A DNA stretch of 42,401 bases from a virus. Position 1 is the stretch's first letter, and the number at the start of each line of letters is the position of its first letter. This document shows positions 27,831-35,625 of the stretch, piece by piece. The notes below the pieces were generated by a model. It saw only the letters and a list, made by a program, of their open reading frames with translations, was not told the origin of the DNA and did not search any database. The stretch covers positions 1 through 42,401 of IMG/VR virus record IMGVR_UViG_3300013117_000046; one strand, written 5' to 3'. Both the position numbers and the translations under genes were made by a program.

Positions 27831-28700
27831 ATGGCAACTAAATCAATCAGAATAGGTTCATTAGAAGACATCAATCAGTACGACGATGCTGATTTTCCTA
27901 TATCTATCCAAGTGGATGGACCTATATCTATAGGTCCAGCTGGAGCTCCTACTAATCCTAATGAAGCTGTTAGGTTGGCTGACGTTGCTACTCCAGGAAC
28001 TGCCATATCATCGGGCGCAGTTATCGCTGATCATGCTATTGTTAGGGGGGATGGTGGAGGTAGAGCAGTTCAAGACAGTGGTCTGATACTTGATGACAGT
28101 GACAATCTGACGAAGGCAGGTGATCTGGAGCTCGACTGTGGAGCTAACAATACATGGAAGTTAGTGCAGACTGTTTACGATGACTGGTATTTCGAAATAG
28201 CCCCTAAAACAACTGGAGCTGGCAAGCCTTCACTGGCGAATTTCTCTGGCAACATCAATCAGTACCAGATGGCAGTGAATGATATATCTGAATTAAGACC
28301 TGTTGAATTGGCTCATAAATGGAAGGAAGCTACTCAAATAGAACTTCATGTACATTGGGCGACTAATGGTCTTGATGGAACAAATAGGGGTGTAAAGTGG
28401 GAGATTGACTATACCTGGGCTAATATGTTAGCAGCTGGGGGAACAACTGCATTTGCAGCTGCTACAACAGTTTCAGTAGAAACTCAAATACCTGCAAATA
28501 CTCCCGACAAAACTAACATGTTCACATCTGTAACTTCATTTACTCCAGTAGGTGGAAAAATAGGGGCCAATTTGCTTATGAGTCTGAAACGCATAGCATC
28601 TGTTACAGACCCAGCCCCTTCAAATGATCCTTGGATATTTATGGCAGGTGTGCACTACCAAATAGATACTATGGGCAGTAGACAAATTACAACTAAGTAG
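27831..28700 (+). CDS. Virion protein with fibre-like N-terminus, no ribosome site
   Basis: 289 residues. The N-terminal third contains the motif AIVRGDGGGRAVQDSGLILDDS seen in many fibre or head-fibre proteins. The C-terminal two thirds are strand-rich, with ELAHKWKEATQIELHVHW and VKWEIDYTWANM, a pattern I recall from phage structural proteins beside portal genes. It is probably a decoration or receptor-related protein. ATG 27831 touches a palindrome copy and no ribosome site is visible, so the start or the mode of translation is uncertain. Confidence 0.7.
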   Translation: MATKSIRIGSLEDINQYDDADFPISIQVDGPISIGPAGAPTNPNEAVRLADVATPGTAISSGAVIADHAIVRGDGGGRAVQDSGLILDDSDNLTKAGDLELDCGANNTWKLVQTVYDDWYFEIAPKTTGAGKPSLANFSGNINQYQMAVNDISELRPVELAHKWKEATQIELHVHWATNGLDGTNRGVKWEIDYTWANMLAAGGTTAFAAATTVSVETQIPANTPDKTNMFTSVTSFTPVGGKIGANLLMSLKRIASVTDPAPSNDPWIFMAGVHYQIDTMGSRQITTK

Positions 28701-28709
28701 AGGTAACAA

Positions 28710-30656
28710 ATGCCTTATATTGTTAAAGGAGAGCCTGATTCTTGGAAGACTGATATTTATAGTCAGAAGACATTTGACTATGAATATCCTGATGGTCTTG
28801 ACCTAAAGCCAGATAGTGACTTTCATAAGAAGTTAAGAAGTAAAATCTGGCAGAGGGCTAGTGAAGCACGACATGAGATTTCTAAGCGTTTTCCTTCTTG
28901 GAGAGAGATAGATAGGACATTAACAACTTATATCTCTCTAAAAGATAAAGAAGAAACACTTAAGAAAAAAGACCATACCAAGCCTGTTTCAATAGTCTTT
29001 CCATACAGCTACTCAATGCTTGAGGCATTATTAACCTATCTAACAATGGCTTTCTTCCAAGATCCTATGTTCCAATATGAAGGTGTAGAAGATGATGATA
29101 CTACAGGTGCGATGTTAATGGAGTTGATTATCCGTCTACACTGTATCAAGAACAAAGTCCCTCTTGCAGTCCACACTGTCTTGCGTGATGCTCTTAGTTA
29201 TGGTGTAGGGGTTGCAATCCCTGGATGGAGATCTCTTTATGGCAAGAAACCTGTTAGATCAACTATAACTACAGAATCAGAGATTGGAATTCAGACAACT
29301 GGAGAGATCGAAATGATTGATTCCCTTTTGTTTGAAGGAAATGACCTAAGCAACATCGATCCTTACATGTGGCTGCCTGATCCATCAGTGGCAAGTTCAG
29401 ATATTCAAAGTGGCGAATTCAACGGATGGGTAGATCGTGACAACTACATGAATATCTTAAGTGAAGAAAATTTACCTAATTCAACATTATTCAATGTTAA
29501 ATATCTAAAACTCAGAAAAGACAAACGTTCTACATTAGCTCTTGATCAAAGTGATCGTCAAACTCGACACGGTGGGTCAACTGATCTTCACAGAAGTATG
29601 ACAAACACAGTGAATCCGGTAGATGTAATAAAGATGTATGTCAACCTGATTCCAAAAGAATGGGGGCTCTCAGATGCCGAATATCCTGAGAAATGGTACT
29701 TTGAACTTGCAGCAGATGATGTTATAATAGCTTGTGAGAAAGCGACTCATAACCACGGTCAGTATCCAATGAGTGTTGCTTCACCTGAATATGACGGCTA
29801 TTCAATAACTCCTATTGGTAGGATGGAAATCCTCTATGGCTTGCAGCATACGTTGGACTTCTTATTCAACTCCCACATCTCCAACGTTCGTAAAGCAATT
29901 AACGATATGCTGGTTGTTGACCCTTATTTAGTCAACATAGCTGATCTCGAGGACCCTCAACCAGGCAAATTGATTAGACTCAGACGTCCTGCTTGGGGCC
30001 GTGGGGTTGATAAGGTTGTCCAACAGCTGCAAGTAAATGACATTACAAGGCTTAACATAGCCGATAGTGCCTACATAACTCAGTGGATGGATAGAATTTC
30101 AGGTGCTGACCAGTCCATGCAAGGATCACTTAGACAAGGAGGTCCTGAGAGATTAACCAAGTCTGAATTCCAAGGTACACGTGGCAGTGCTGTTAGCCGA
30201 CTTCAGCGAATTTCTATGCTAATCGGTATGCAGTTTATGCAAGACACTGGTACTCAATTTGCTGTTCATACACAGCAGTATATGTCACAAGATACCTATG
30301 TTAGAATAGTCGGAAGACATGCTGATCAATTAAAAGAGATGTTTGGTAAGAAAAGTGCTCCAGTAAGTCCTTTTGAATTAGCAATTAACTATGACCTTAT
30401 TGTAAGGGATGGTTCAATCCCTGGAGGAAACTTTTCCGAAGCATGGCTTGAGATGTTTAAGACTATAGGAACTGTACCTGAATTAAGAGGTGAGTTTGAC
30501 ATAGTTCGAATCTTTATGTATATTGCTCAGCAACTTGGAGCGAAGAATGTAGAGGATTTTAAGAAGAAAACGGATCAGATTCAATCTCAGGTTCTGCCAG
30601 ATGAAGAGGTCTTGAATCAGGTTGACAAAGGCAACATGATACCTTTAGGAGCTTAA
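28710..30656 (+). CDS. Portal protein
   Basis: 648 residues, placed after the large terminase and before the scaffold and capsid genes. It has the usual portal features: an N-terminal helical region with the motif KPVSIVFPYSYSMLEALLTYL, a long middle with NDMLVVDPYLVN and RLRRPAWGRG (398-433), and a C-terminal SEFQGTRGSAVSRLQRISMLIGMQFMQD helix set like the stem and crown helices of podovirus portals. The portal ring is the door for DNA packaging and ejection. Residues 398-437 have a small paralogue at 7829-8083. AGAGG precedes the start. Confidence 0.85.
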   Translation: MPYIVKGEPDSWKTDIYSQKTFDYEYPDGLDLKPDSDFHKKLRSKIWQRASEARHEISKRFPSWREIDRTLTTYISLKDKEETLKKKDHTKPVSIVFPYSYSMLEALLTYLTMAFFQDPMFQYEGVEDDDTTGAMLMELIIRLHCIKNKVPLAVHTVLRDALSYGVGVAIPGWRSLYGKKPVRSTITTESEIGIQTTGEIEMIDSLLFEGNDLSNIDPYMWLPDPSVASSDIQSGEFNGWVDRDNYMNILSEENLPNSTLFNVKYLKLRKDKRSTLALDQSDRQTRHGGSTDLHRSMTNTVNPVDVIKMYVNLIPKEWGLSDAEYPEKWYFELAADDVIIACEKATHNHGQYPMSVASPEYDGYSITPIGRMEILYGLQHTLDFLFNSHISNVRKAINDMLVVDPYLVNIADLEDPQPGKLIRLRRPAWGRGVDKVVQQLQVNDITRLNIADSAYITQWMDRISGADQSMQGSLRQGGPERLTKSEFQGTRGSAVSRLQRISMLIGMQFMQDTGTQFAVHTQQYMSQDTYVRIVGRHADQLKEMFGKKSAPVSPFELAINYDLIVRDGSIPGGNFSEAWLEMFKTIGTVPELRGEFDIVRIFMYIAQQLGAKNVEDFKKKTDQIQSQVLPDEEVLNQVDKGNMIPLGA

Positions 30657-30657
30657 A

Positions 30658-30954
30658 ATGAAAGAAGTAGAAGTATATGCAACTAGGGATCAGATAGAAA
30701 CTTTCCAAGGCTCTGTCTTATGGGCTGATATGATTCGTGAGCTTGAAGCATGGAAAACTGGATTTGAAATGGAAGCAGATTCAATAGTAGATGATGCAGC
30801 CAAAGAAAATCCTTCAACTGCCTCAGTCCTGCTCCATCTAGGAGACATTAACGGAAGAAAAAAAGCTGTTGATTATTTAATGAGTTTACCAGATATATTC
30901 TTACAAATTCTGGAGGATAAGAAAAATGCCATTAGACGTGAACAAGCCGACTGA
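30658..30954 (+). CDS. Hypothetical helical protein after portal
   Basis: 98 residues, almost all helical and acidic (RDQIETFQGSVLWADMIRELEAW, ASVLLHLGDINGRKKAVDYLMSL). I recall short proteins of this kind after portal genes in podovirus-like phages; role unknown. It starts one base after the portal stop and overlaps the next gene by 29 bases. Confidence 0.7.
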   Translation: MKEVEVYATRDQIETFQGSVLWADMIRELEAWKTGFEMEADSIVDDAAKENPSTASVLLHLGDINGRKKAVDYLMSLPDIFLQILEDKKNAIRREQAD

Positions 30955-31387
30955 TCAAGAATTAGTTGCTGAATTACCTTCTTACATTAGAGAAGACCGA
31001 GTAGCTATTAATGCTGTCTCTGGAGCGGGTAATGTAGGTACAACTGATCTAACAGTTGCTGCCGGAACCACTTCCTTAGTTGTAGGTACAGACCTTGGAG
31101 TATATGGTCTTGAGATAGTTAAAATCACTGGTGGTGCTGCAGTTACTCTTCTGACAATCACTGGTGGGACAGAAGGGCAGGCCAAGATTTTTATATTCCA
31201 AGATGCTCTCATTACCTTAACAGATGGAGCAAAGGCTGATGGAAAGTTTTATCTTAACCAACTACCTGCACTGTCAAACTTTAGCCCTCAACAGGACGAT
31301 GTCCTAGTCCTTGCAAATATCGGAGGAGATGGTGCGTCAGTGCATGGATATTGGAAGGAGCTATACAGAACCATTTCTGTTAAATAG
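30926..31387 (+). CDS. Putative virion structural protein
   Basis: 153 residues, strand-rich with many Gly, Thr and Val (GAGNVGTTDLTVAAGTTSLVVG, GLEIVKITGGAAVTLLTITGG, IFIFQDALITLTDG). This resembles beta-sandwich decoration proteins found by portal and capsid genes. GGAGG-like AGGATAAG lies upstream. No family recognised. Confidence 0.65.
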   Translation: MPLDVNKPTDQELVAELPSYIREDRVAINAVSGAGNVGTTDLTVAAGTTSLVVGTDLGVYGLEIVKITGGAAVTLLTITGGTEGQAKIFIFQDALITLTDGAKADGKFYLNQLPALSNFSPQQDDVLVLANIGGDGASVHGYWKELYRTISVK

Positions 31388-31390
31388 CCA

Positions 31391-31415
31391 AGATTGTTAA
31401 ATTTTTAAACAAACT
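31391..31415. repeat. 25-bp palindrome, copy 10
   Basis: Left arm AGATTGTTAAA, right arm TTAAACAAACT, four bases after a stop and before the GGAGG of the scaffold-like gene. Confidence 0.9.
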
Positions 31416-31428
31416 GGGAGGTTAGCAA

Positions 31429-32265
31429 ATGTTTGAAGAACTAGAGAAAGAACTAGAGAAAGAAGTAGGCCTTATGAACGAATCTTTTGAAGCGGACATT
31501 TCAACGGAAGCTCCAGGCACTGAAAGCCCTGGGACTGCTGTACCTGGAACGGATGCACCAGGTACTGAATCCCCAGGTACTGAGACACCTAGTACAGAGG
31601 CTCCATCTACAGAATCCCCTGGGACTGAAGCACCTACAACTGAGGTGCCTGCAGAGGATGAAAGGGATGTAACCATAAGGGAATTGCGTGAGAAACTTGC
31701 GTTGAAGGAAGAAGGGCCAAAGACAAGTGCTCCATCAACTTCAGCCCCAACGACTGAGGTGCCCTTAACCTTTGAGGAACAAGATTTTCTCAAGGACCTT
31801 GATCTCGATGACCTTACTAGTGATCCTAAGGAATTTAACAAGTTGCTGAACGCCCTTTATCAAAAAGCTGTAACTGACACTCAGAGAGGGTTAGGTGAGG
31901 GAGTCTTGCGTTCAATTCCTGACATCGTAAGAGCAAATGTGACTGCAATCAACACTTTGAAAGAAGCAAGTGATGAGTTCTATGCAGATAACAAGGACCT
32001 TAAACCGTTTAAAAAGGTTGTAGCCGCTGTATTTGAAGAATTTGCATCTGATAATCCTGAAAAGAAATACAGCGAAATACTTGCAGATGTAGGCCCTGAG
32101 GTAAGAACTCGCCTTGAGCTTCATCGTAAGGCTACAAATAAGAAAAAAGAAGCCCCTCCTAACTTACACCGCAGAAAAGGTAAATCTGGAGGCCCGAGGG
32201 AAGAACCAGAAACTACTCCTCTCGTCGATGAACTGGACGAGATGAATAAAACTTTAGGGAGGTAA
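31429..32265 (+). CDS. Probable scaffolding protein with PGTE-type repeats
   Basis: 278 residues, strongly acidic, located two genes before the capsid gene, as scaffolds are. Residues about 24-65 are a low-complexity run of PGT/PST plus E, D or S units, and a second short run (SAPSTSAPTTEVP) lies near 100. The rest is helical with a LTFEEQDFLKDLDLDDLTSDPKEF helix and a C-terminal basic region (HRKATNKKKEAPPNLHRRKGK), where scaffolds usually contact coat protein. GGAGG precedes ATG 31429. Sequence alone cannot prove the role. Confidence 0.7.
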   Translation: MFEELEKELEKEVGLMNESFEADISTEAPGTESPGTAVPGTDAPGTESPGTETPSTEAPSTESPGTEAPTTEVPAEDERDVTIRELREKLALKEEGPKTSAPSTSAPTTEVPLTFEEQDFLKDLDLDDLTSDPKEFNKLLNALYQKAVTDTQRGLGEGVLRSIPDIVRANVTAINTLKEASDEFYADNKDLKPFKKVVAAVFEEFASDNPEKKYSEILADVGPEVRTRLELHRKATNKKKEAPPNLHRRKGKSGGPREEPETTPLVDELDEMNKTLGR

Positions 32266-32273
32266 CTTAAATT

Positions 32274-32711
32274 ATGTCACTTGAAGACAGAGCTGCACAA
32301 CATGATAAGGAAATAGTTGATAAGTATCATAATCCGAACGCTGACTATGATATGACCACTTACGACTACGTCCTTCGTCCTAGCGCTGATGGTGATACAG
32401 GGCCAATCGTAATAACTTTGCCCCCTGTGTCAATGGCCAAAGGCAGATGGTATAGCATTATAGTACGTAATGCAGACCCAGTAAATACTATCACCGTCAG
32501 AGATTTTCCTGGTCCTGGAGGAGCCATAGGTGATTCCGAATGCTGGCTTGGCGATATAGTGATGAATGGCAAGTGTGACCGCCTTCTTCTATATAGCGAC
32601 GGTCTTGCTTGGATACCTGCTGGTCCTGTAGGTGAATGGCCTGGTGCTGTTACTACAGCGCCTCCTGGGACAGCTACTCCGACAACAGCCGCTCCTACAA
32701 CTTCACCGTAG
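32274..32711 (+). CDS. Putative head decoration protein with Thr/Pro-rich tail
   Basis: 145 residues. A compact strand-rich body (IVITLPPVSMAKGRWYSIIVRN, TITVRDFPGPGGAIG, DRLLLYSDGLAWIPAG) ends in TTAPPGTATPTTAAPTTSP. It lies between scaffold and capsid genes. Such bodies are common in phage head-binding proteins. The Thr/Pro tail resembles the repeat run in the preceding scaffold-like protein. GGGAGGT precedes the start. Confidence 0.68.
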   Translation: MSLEDRAAQHDKEIVDKYHNPNADYDMTTYDYVLRPSADGDTGPIVITLPPVSMAKGRWYSIIVRNADPVNTITVRDFPGPGGAIGDSECWLGDIVMNGKCDRLLLYSDGLAWIPAGPVGEWPGAVTTAPPGTATPTTAAPTTSP

Positions 32712-32737
32712 GAATAACTTTTAATCTTTAACCAAAT

Positions 32738-32762
32738 AGATCATTTAATTTTTAAACGATCT
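32738..32762. repeat. 25-bp palindrome, copy 11 (A-A form)
   Basis: Left arm AGATCATTTAA, right arm TTAAACGATCT: perfectly symmetric ends of the A type. It lies between the decoration gene and the capsid gene. Confidence 0.9.
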
Positions 32763-32784
32763 TAACTATAGGAGGTAATCAATT

Positions 32785-34080
32785 ATGTTTCTTGGAATGA
32801 GAGGCGATGGTGACTGGGTAGCTAACCAGAGGCCTTTAAACTGGAGAGAACAGATCTTATATCTCTACCCTAATGGTATGGCTCCATTGACCGCTATATT
32901 GTCAATGATGAGTTCTGAGTCTGTGGACGATCCAGAGTACAACTGGTGGACGCAGGAACAGAGCTCAGTGATGGGTGCTGTGGCTGGGGTGTTCACTTTA
33001 CCTGACTTGTCAGTAGCATACGCAGGTGGTGGAGTGGCTGGAGATATGGTCTATATTCAAATAACTACGCTTCTGGCAAATCGAATTCGCCAGGGGCATC
33101 AAATCCTTTTACGTGACACTTCGGATTGGCGAGTCGATGTTGTCGGTAAGGTTACTGTCGTAGCCAGAGGCGCTGTGAACTCTGTAGTTGGGGTTATGCT
33201 CCTTGAAAACGATGACAATTCCCCTGCCAACGACCTAACCGACTGTGACACCTTCAAGATCATCGGTAACATCAACCCTGAGGGTGGCGAAATGCCTGAT
33301 GCGATAGCTCTGAATCCAGAGAAGGTGTACAATTACACCCAGATCTTCCGTACACCTCTGTCAATCACTCGAACTGCCAGAAAAACCCGCCTTCGTACTG
33401 GCAACCAATATCAGAAGGCTAAATCCGAAGCTCTGGAAATGCATTCCTGGGAAATGGAACTTGCGTTCCTCTGGGGAATTCGGACTGAGAACACTGGCGA
33501 TAATGGGAAGCCTGAGCGAACCACTTTGGGTGTTATCAACTTCATCCGGATGCTCGCAGCGGCTAATTGTGACGACTATACGTTAAACGCTGCCTATGCC
33601 GGACAGACCTGGGCAGCAGGTGGTGAAGTCTGGTTCAAAGCTATGCTTGAGCAAATCTTCCGCTTCGGAGCAAATGAAAAACTTTGCCTTTGCGGTTCTG
33701 GATTTCTACTCGGCATCGATGCACTGGCCATGACTGGTGGGCAGATTAACCTGCAGCCGGCCCAGAAAACTTACGGTATGCAGATCCTTACGTGGATTAC
33801 TCCCTTTGGGACTATCCATATGAAGACCCATCCATTATTCTCTTTTGACGCTACCACTCGCAACATGGGTATTATCCTTGAGCCTAAGGAAATGACTTAT
33901 AAATACATAGATGATACAGCATTCTATGGCGAGACTACCTCAAAGAGTCATTCCGAGGGGTATGGACAGCGGAGGGTTGATGGAACCAATGAGGAGTACC
34001 TCACTGAGTGTGGTCTTGAGTTTGGCCTGCCACAGAAGTGTGCAGTGCTCAACGGAGTTGGCCTAAACAATAACTTGTAG
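32785..34080 (+). CDS. Major capsid protein, SU10/DUF5309-like
   Basis: 431 residues. The start (GMRGDGDWVANQRPLNWREQILYLYPNGMAPLTAILSMM) matches my memory of the DUF5309/SU10-type capsid family, as do the later TPLSITRTARKTRLRTGNQYQ and HSWEMELAFLWG segments and the C-terminal IHMKTHPLF and MGIILEP strands. It is the HK97-fold shell protein in that family. Good ribosome site (AGGAGGT) before ATG 32785. Codons here include more C-ending forms than in neighbours, as expected for a strongly expressed gene. Confidence 0.85.
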   Translation: MFLGMRGDGDWVANQRPLNWREQILYLYPNGMAPLTAILSMMSSESVDDPEYNWWTQEQSSVMGAVAGVFTLPDLSVAYAGGGVAGDMVYIQITTLLANRIRQGHQILLRDTSDWRVDVVGKVTVVARGAVNSVVGVMLLENDDNSPANDLTDCDTFKIIGNINPEGGEMPDAIALNPEKVYNYTQIFRTPLSITRTARKTRLRTGNQYQKAKSEALEMHSWEMELAFLWGIRTENTGDNGKPERTTLGVINFIRMLAAANCDDYTLNAAYAGQTWAAGGEVWFKAMLEQIFRFGANEKLCLCGSGFLLGIDALAMTGGQINLQPAQKTYGMQILTWITPFGTIHMKTHPLFSFDATTRNMGIILEPKEMTYKYIDDTAFYGETTSKSHSEGYGQRRVDGTNEEYLTECGLEFGLPQKCAVLNGVGLNNNL

Positions 34081-34104
34081 AGCTAACCTCCACTAGGCCA
34101 ATAC

Positions 34105-34164
34105 AACGATCTGGGGGGAGTAGTCCTCCAATGTGAGCGGCTTGGTAATTCCGCCCAGATCGTT
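34105..34164 (+). promoter_or_regulatory. Large inverted repeat with two inner hairpins after the capsid gene
   Basis: A perfect 11-bp pair AACGATCTGGG (34105-34115) with 34154-34164 encloses two smaller hairpins, GGAG/CTCC (34117-34129) and GCGG/CCGC (34137-34154). As RNA it could form a three-way junction. Its right arm shares bases with palindrome copy 12. No T run follows, so it is not a typical terminator. Confidence 0.55.
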
Positions 34165-34181
34165 TAATCATTAAACAAACT
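34157..34181. repeat. 25-bp palindrome, copy 12
   Basis: Left arm AGATCGTTTAA, right arm TTAAACAAACT, followed by GG and the start of the adaptor gene ten bases on. Confidence 0.9.
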
Positions 34182-34190
34182 GGTGGTGAA

Positions 34191-34916
34191 ATGAATCTAC
34201 TACAGATGAGAACAAAGTTTAGAGAGCTCTCAGGTCGGTTTGATCTAGTCAATGCTGACTTCAGCGATAATGGTGCTGACTTCTATATCAATGCAGGTAG
34301 GAAGTATCTTGATCGTTTAGATGAAACACAGAAGTCATGGGCATCTTGTTTTCGCTTGATGAAGGCAGGGACCTTTAGTGTCTCAGTTCCTCATTGTAGA
34401 GCTATTAAAGAAGTCTGGGTAGCCAATGGTGATGTTGGTAGATGGCAGCTCGAGAAGCATAGTCTTCAAGACTTAATTGAGGGATATTTGACAGGTCTGC
34501 CAAGCTCACGCACCACTGGCACTCCACTCTATTACTCACCTTGCCTCACACGCTATATTCCAGAAGATGCAACAGTTGAGGACATCGAAGCTTTCATTGG
34601 GTTTGTAGAGGTTCCATCTGGAGACGCCCACGGATATAACTCAATCCTTGTCAATGTCCCAACTGATTTACAACTTATGGTTGACATCAGAGGACTATTC
34701 TACTCCCATGAATTGACAGAAGACACCGACACTAACTATTGGTCCTCACAGCATCCAATGCTTCTTTACATGGCAGCTATGAGGTATGTAGAAGTCACTA
34801 GTAGAAACACTCAAGGTGTTAAAGACTGGAGTAGTGCAATAGCTATTGACATGCAGCAGTTAGGCTTTGACCTCGTTGAAGAATTAATTTCTGAAGTAAG
34901 TCAAATAAAGGATTAA
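34191..34916 (+). CDS. Head-tail adaptor protein
   Basis: 241 residues. The N-terminal helical part (LQMRTKFRELSGRFDL...DFYINAGRKYLDRL) and the C-terminal QHPMLLYMAAMRYVEVTSRNTQGVKDWSSAI match podovirus adaptor proteins that attach below the portal (P22 gp4/T7 gp11 role). It lies directly after the capsid gene and before tail genes, as expected. GGTGG is a weak ribosome site. Confidence 0.72.
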   Translation: MNLLQMRTKFRELSGRFDLVNADFSDNGADFYINAGRKYLDRLDETQKSWASCFRLMKAGTFSVSVPHCRAIKEVWVANGDVGRWQLEKHSLQDLIEGYLTGLPSSRTTGTPLYYSPCLTRYIPEDATVEDIEAFIGFVEVPSGDAHGYNSILVNVPTDLQLMVDIRGLFYSHELTEDTDTNYWSSQHPMLLYMAAMRYVEVTSRNTQGVKDWSSAIAIDMQQLGFDLVEELISEVSQIKD

Positions 34917-34920
34917 GAAA

Positions 34921-35430
34921 ATGAAACAACCTCTTTTTATCAAGAATTCTCCAATAGATGAAAAGCGTATAGCTTTTATTGAAAGAATAGTTGCACGCCT
35001 AGCTCGTCGAACGAGGGTGAAAGCTAAGGCTATGATAACTCCTTACCCTATCTCAAATGCTATACGAGGGGAAGACGTCAAAGGACCTGTCCTCTGCTAC
35101 ATGTTTCCTTGTGCAGGAAAGATTACTAAAGGTCTAATTGATATAAGGAAGAAGCTTAGGGAAGGTGCACTAGTTGAAATTGATGTAAGAAATTCTGCAC
35201 ATGGAGTTTCTAAATCTTATACCATGAACAGAGATACATTTCTCTGTGAACCTCAGATAGAGGTTGACTCGGGAGATCAGTTAGTTGTTACTGTTATTCC
35301 CAATAATAGAGATGATAAGATAGAAGAAATTTGGACTTCATTTCTTTGGGTTCCTTCTGTGAAAGACATTGAGGTAAAGAGTTTCCTAATCGACGAGCTT
35401 GAAAATGATCTCATTGAAGAAGAAAACTAG
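34921..35430 (+). CDS. Hypothetical virion protein
   Basis: 169 residues. A basic N-terminal helix (ARLARRTRVKAKA), then strands typical of a beta-sandwich (GPVLCYMFPCAGKITKGLIDIRKKLREGALVEIDVRN, PQIEVDSGDQLVVTVIPN). The ending is very acidic (DELENDLIEEEN). Not recognised. It starts four bases after the adaptor gene stop. Confidence 0.65.
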   Translation: MKQPLFIKNSPIDEKRIAFIERIVARLARRTRVKAKAMITPYPISNAIRGEDVKGPVLCYMFPCAGKITKGLIDIRKKLREGALVEIDVRNSAHGVSKSYTMNRDTFLCEPQIEVDSGDQLVVTVIPNNRDDKIEEIWTSFLWVPSVKDIEVKSFLIDELENDLIEEEN

Positions 35431-35442
35431 GAGGTGACCATC

Positions 35443-35625
35443 ATGCCTTGCATCTCAGTTGGAGGTGGAAAATACAGACTTGGACAAAAAGGAGCAGTCT
35501 ATAAATCTAAAGCTGCTTGAGAGCGATCTTATAGAGCTTACCGTGCCCGTAAGCATTCAAAACACCACTCAGCAGAAGACGGACAATTCCTTGAAGAAAG
35601 AAGGAGAAGGTTTAGAGTAACATGA
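35443..35625 (+). pseudogene. Small tail-region gene with in-frame TGA
   Basis: A frame opens at ATG 35443 with a strong GGAGGTGA upstream, reads PCISVGGGKYRLGQKGAVYKSKAA, meets TGA at 35518-35520, and continues without frame change as ERSYRAYRARKHSKHHSAEDG to TGA 35623-35625, which overlaps the next gene start (ATGA). Phage proteins of this type (YKSKxxAERAYRAY) read through this point with an ordinary residue. The intact frame beyond the TGA and the coupled end argue that the full length was a gene recently or is still read through. It could be a nonsense mutation, a sequencing error or recoding; TGA clearly acts as a stop elsewhere. Confidence 0.65.

Noticed and set aside
31422-31841. 139-codon minus-strand frame in the scaffold-like gene
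   Set aside because: It is the antisense of the PGT repeat run and shows only mirrored repeats (GASVPG), with the plus frame fitting the operon.
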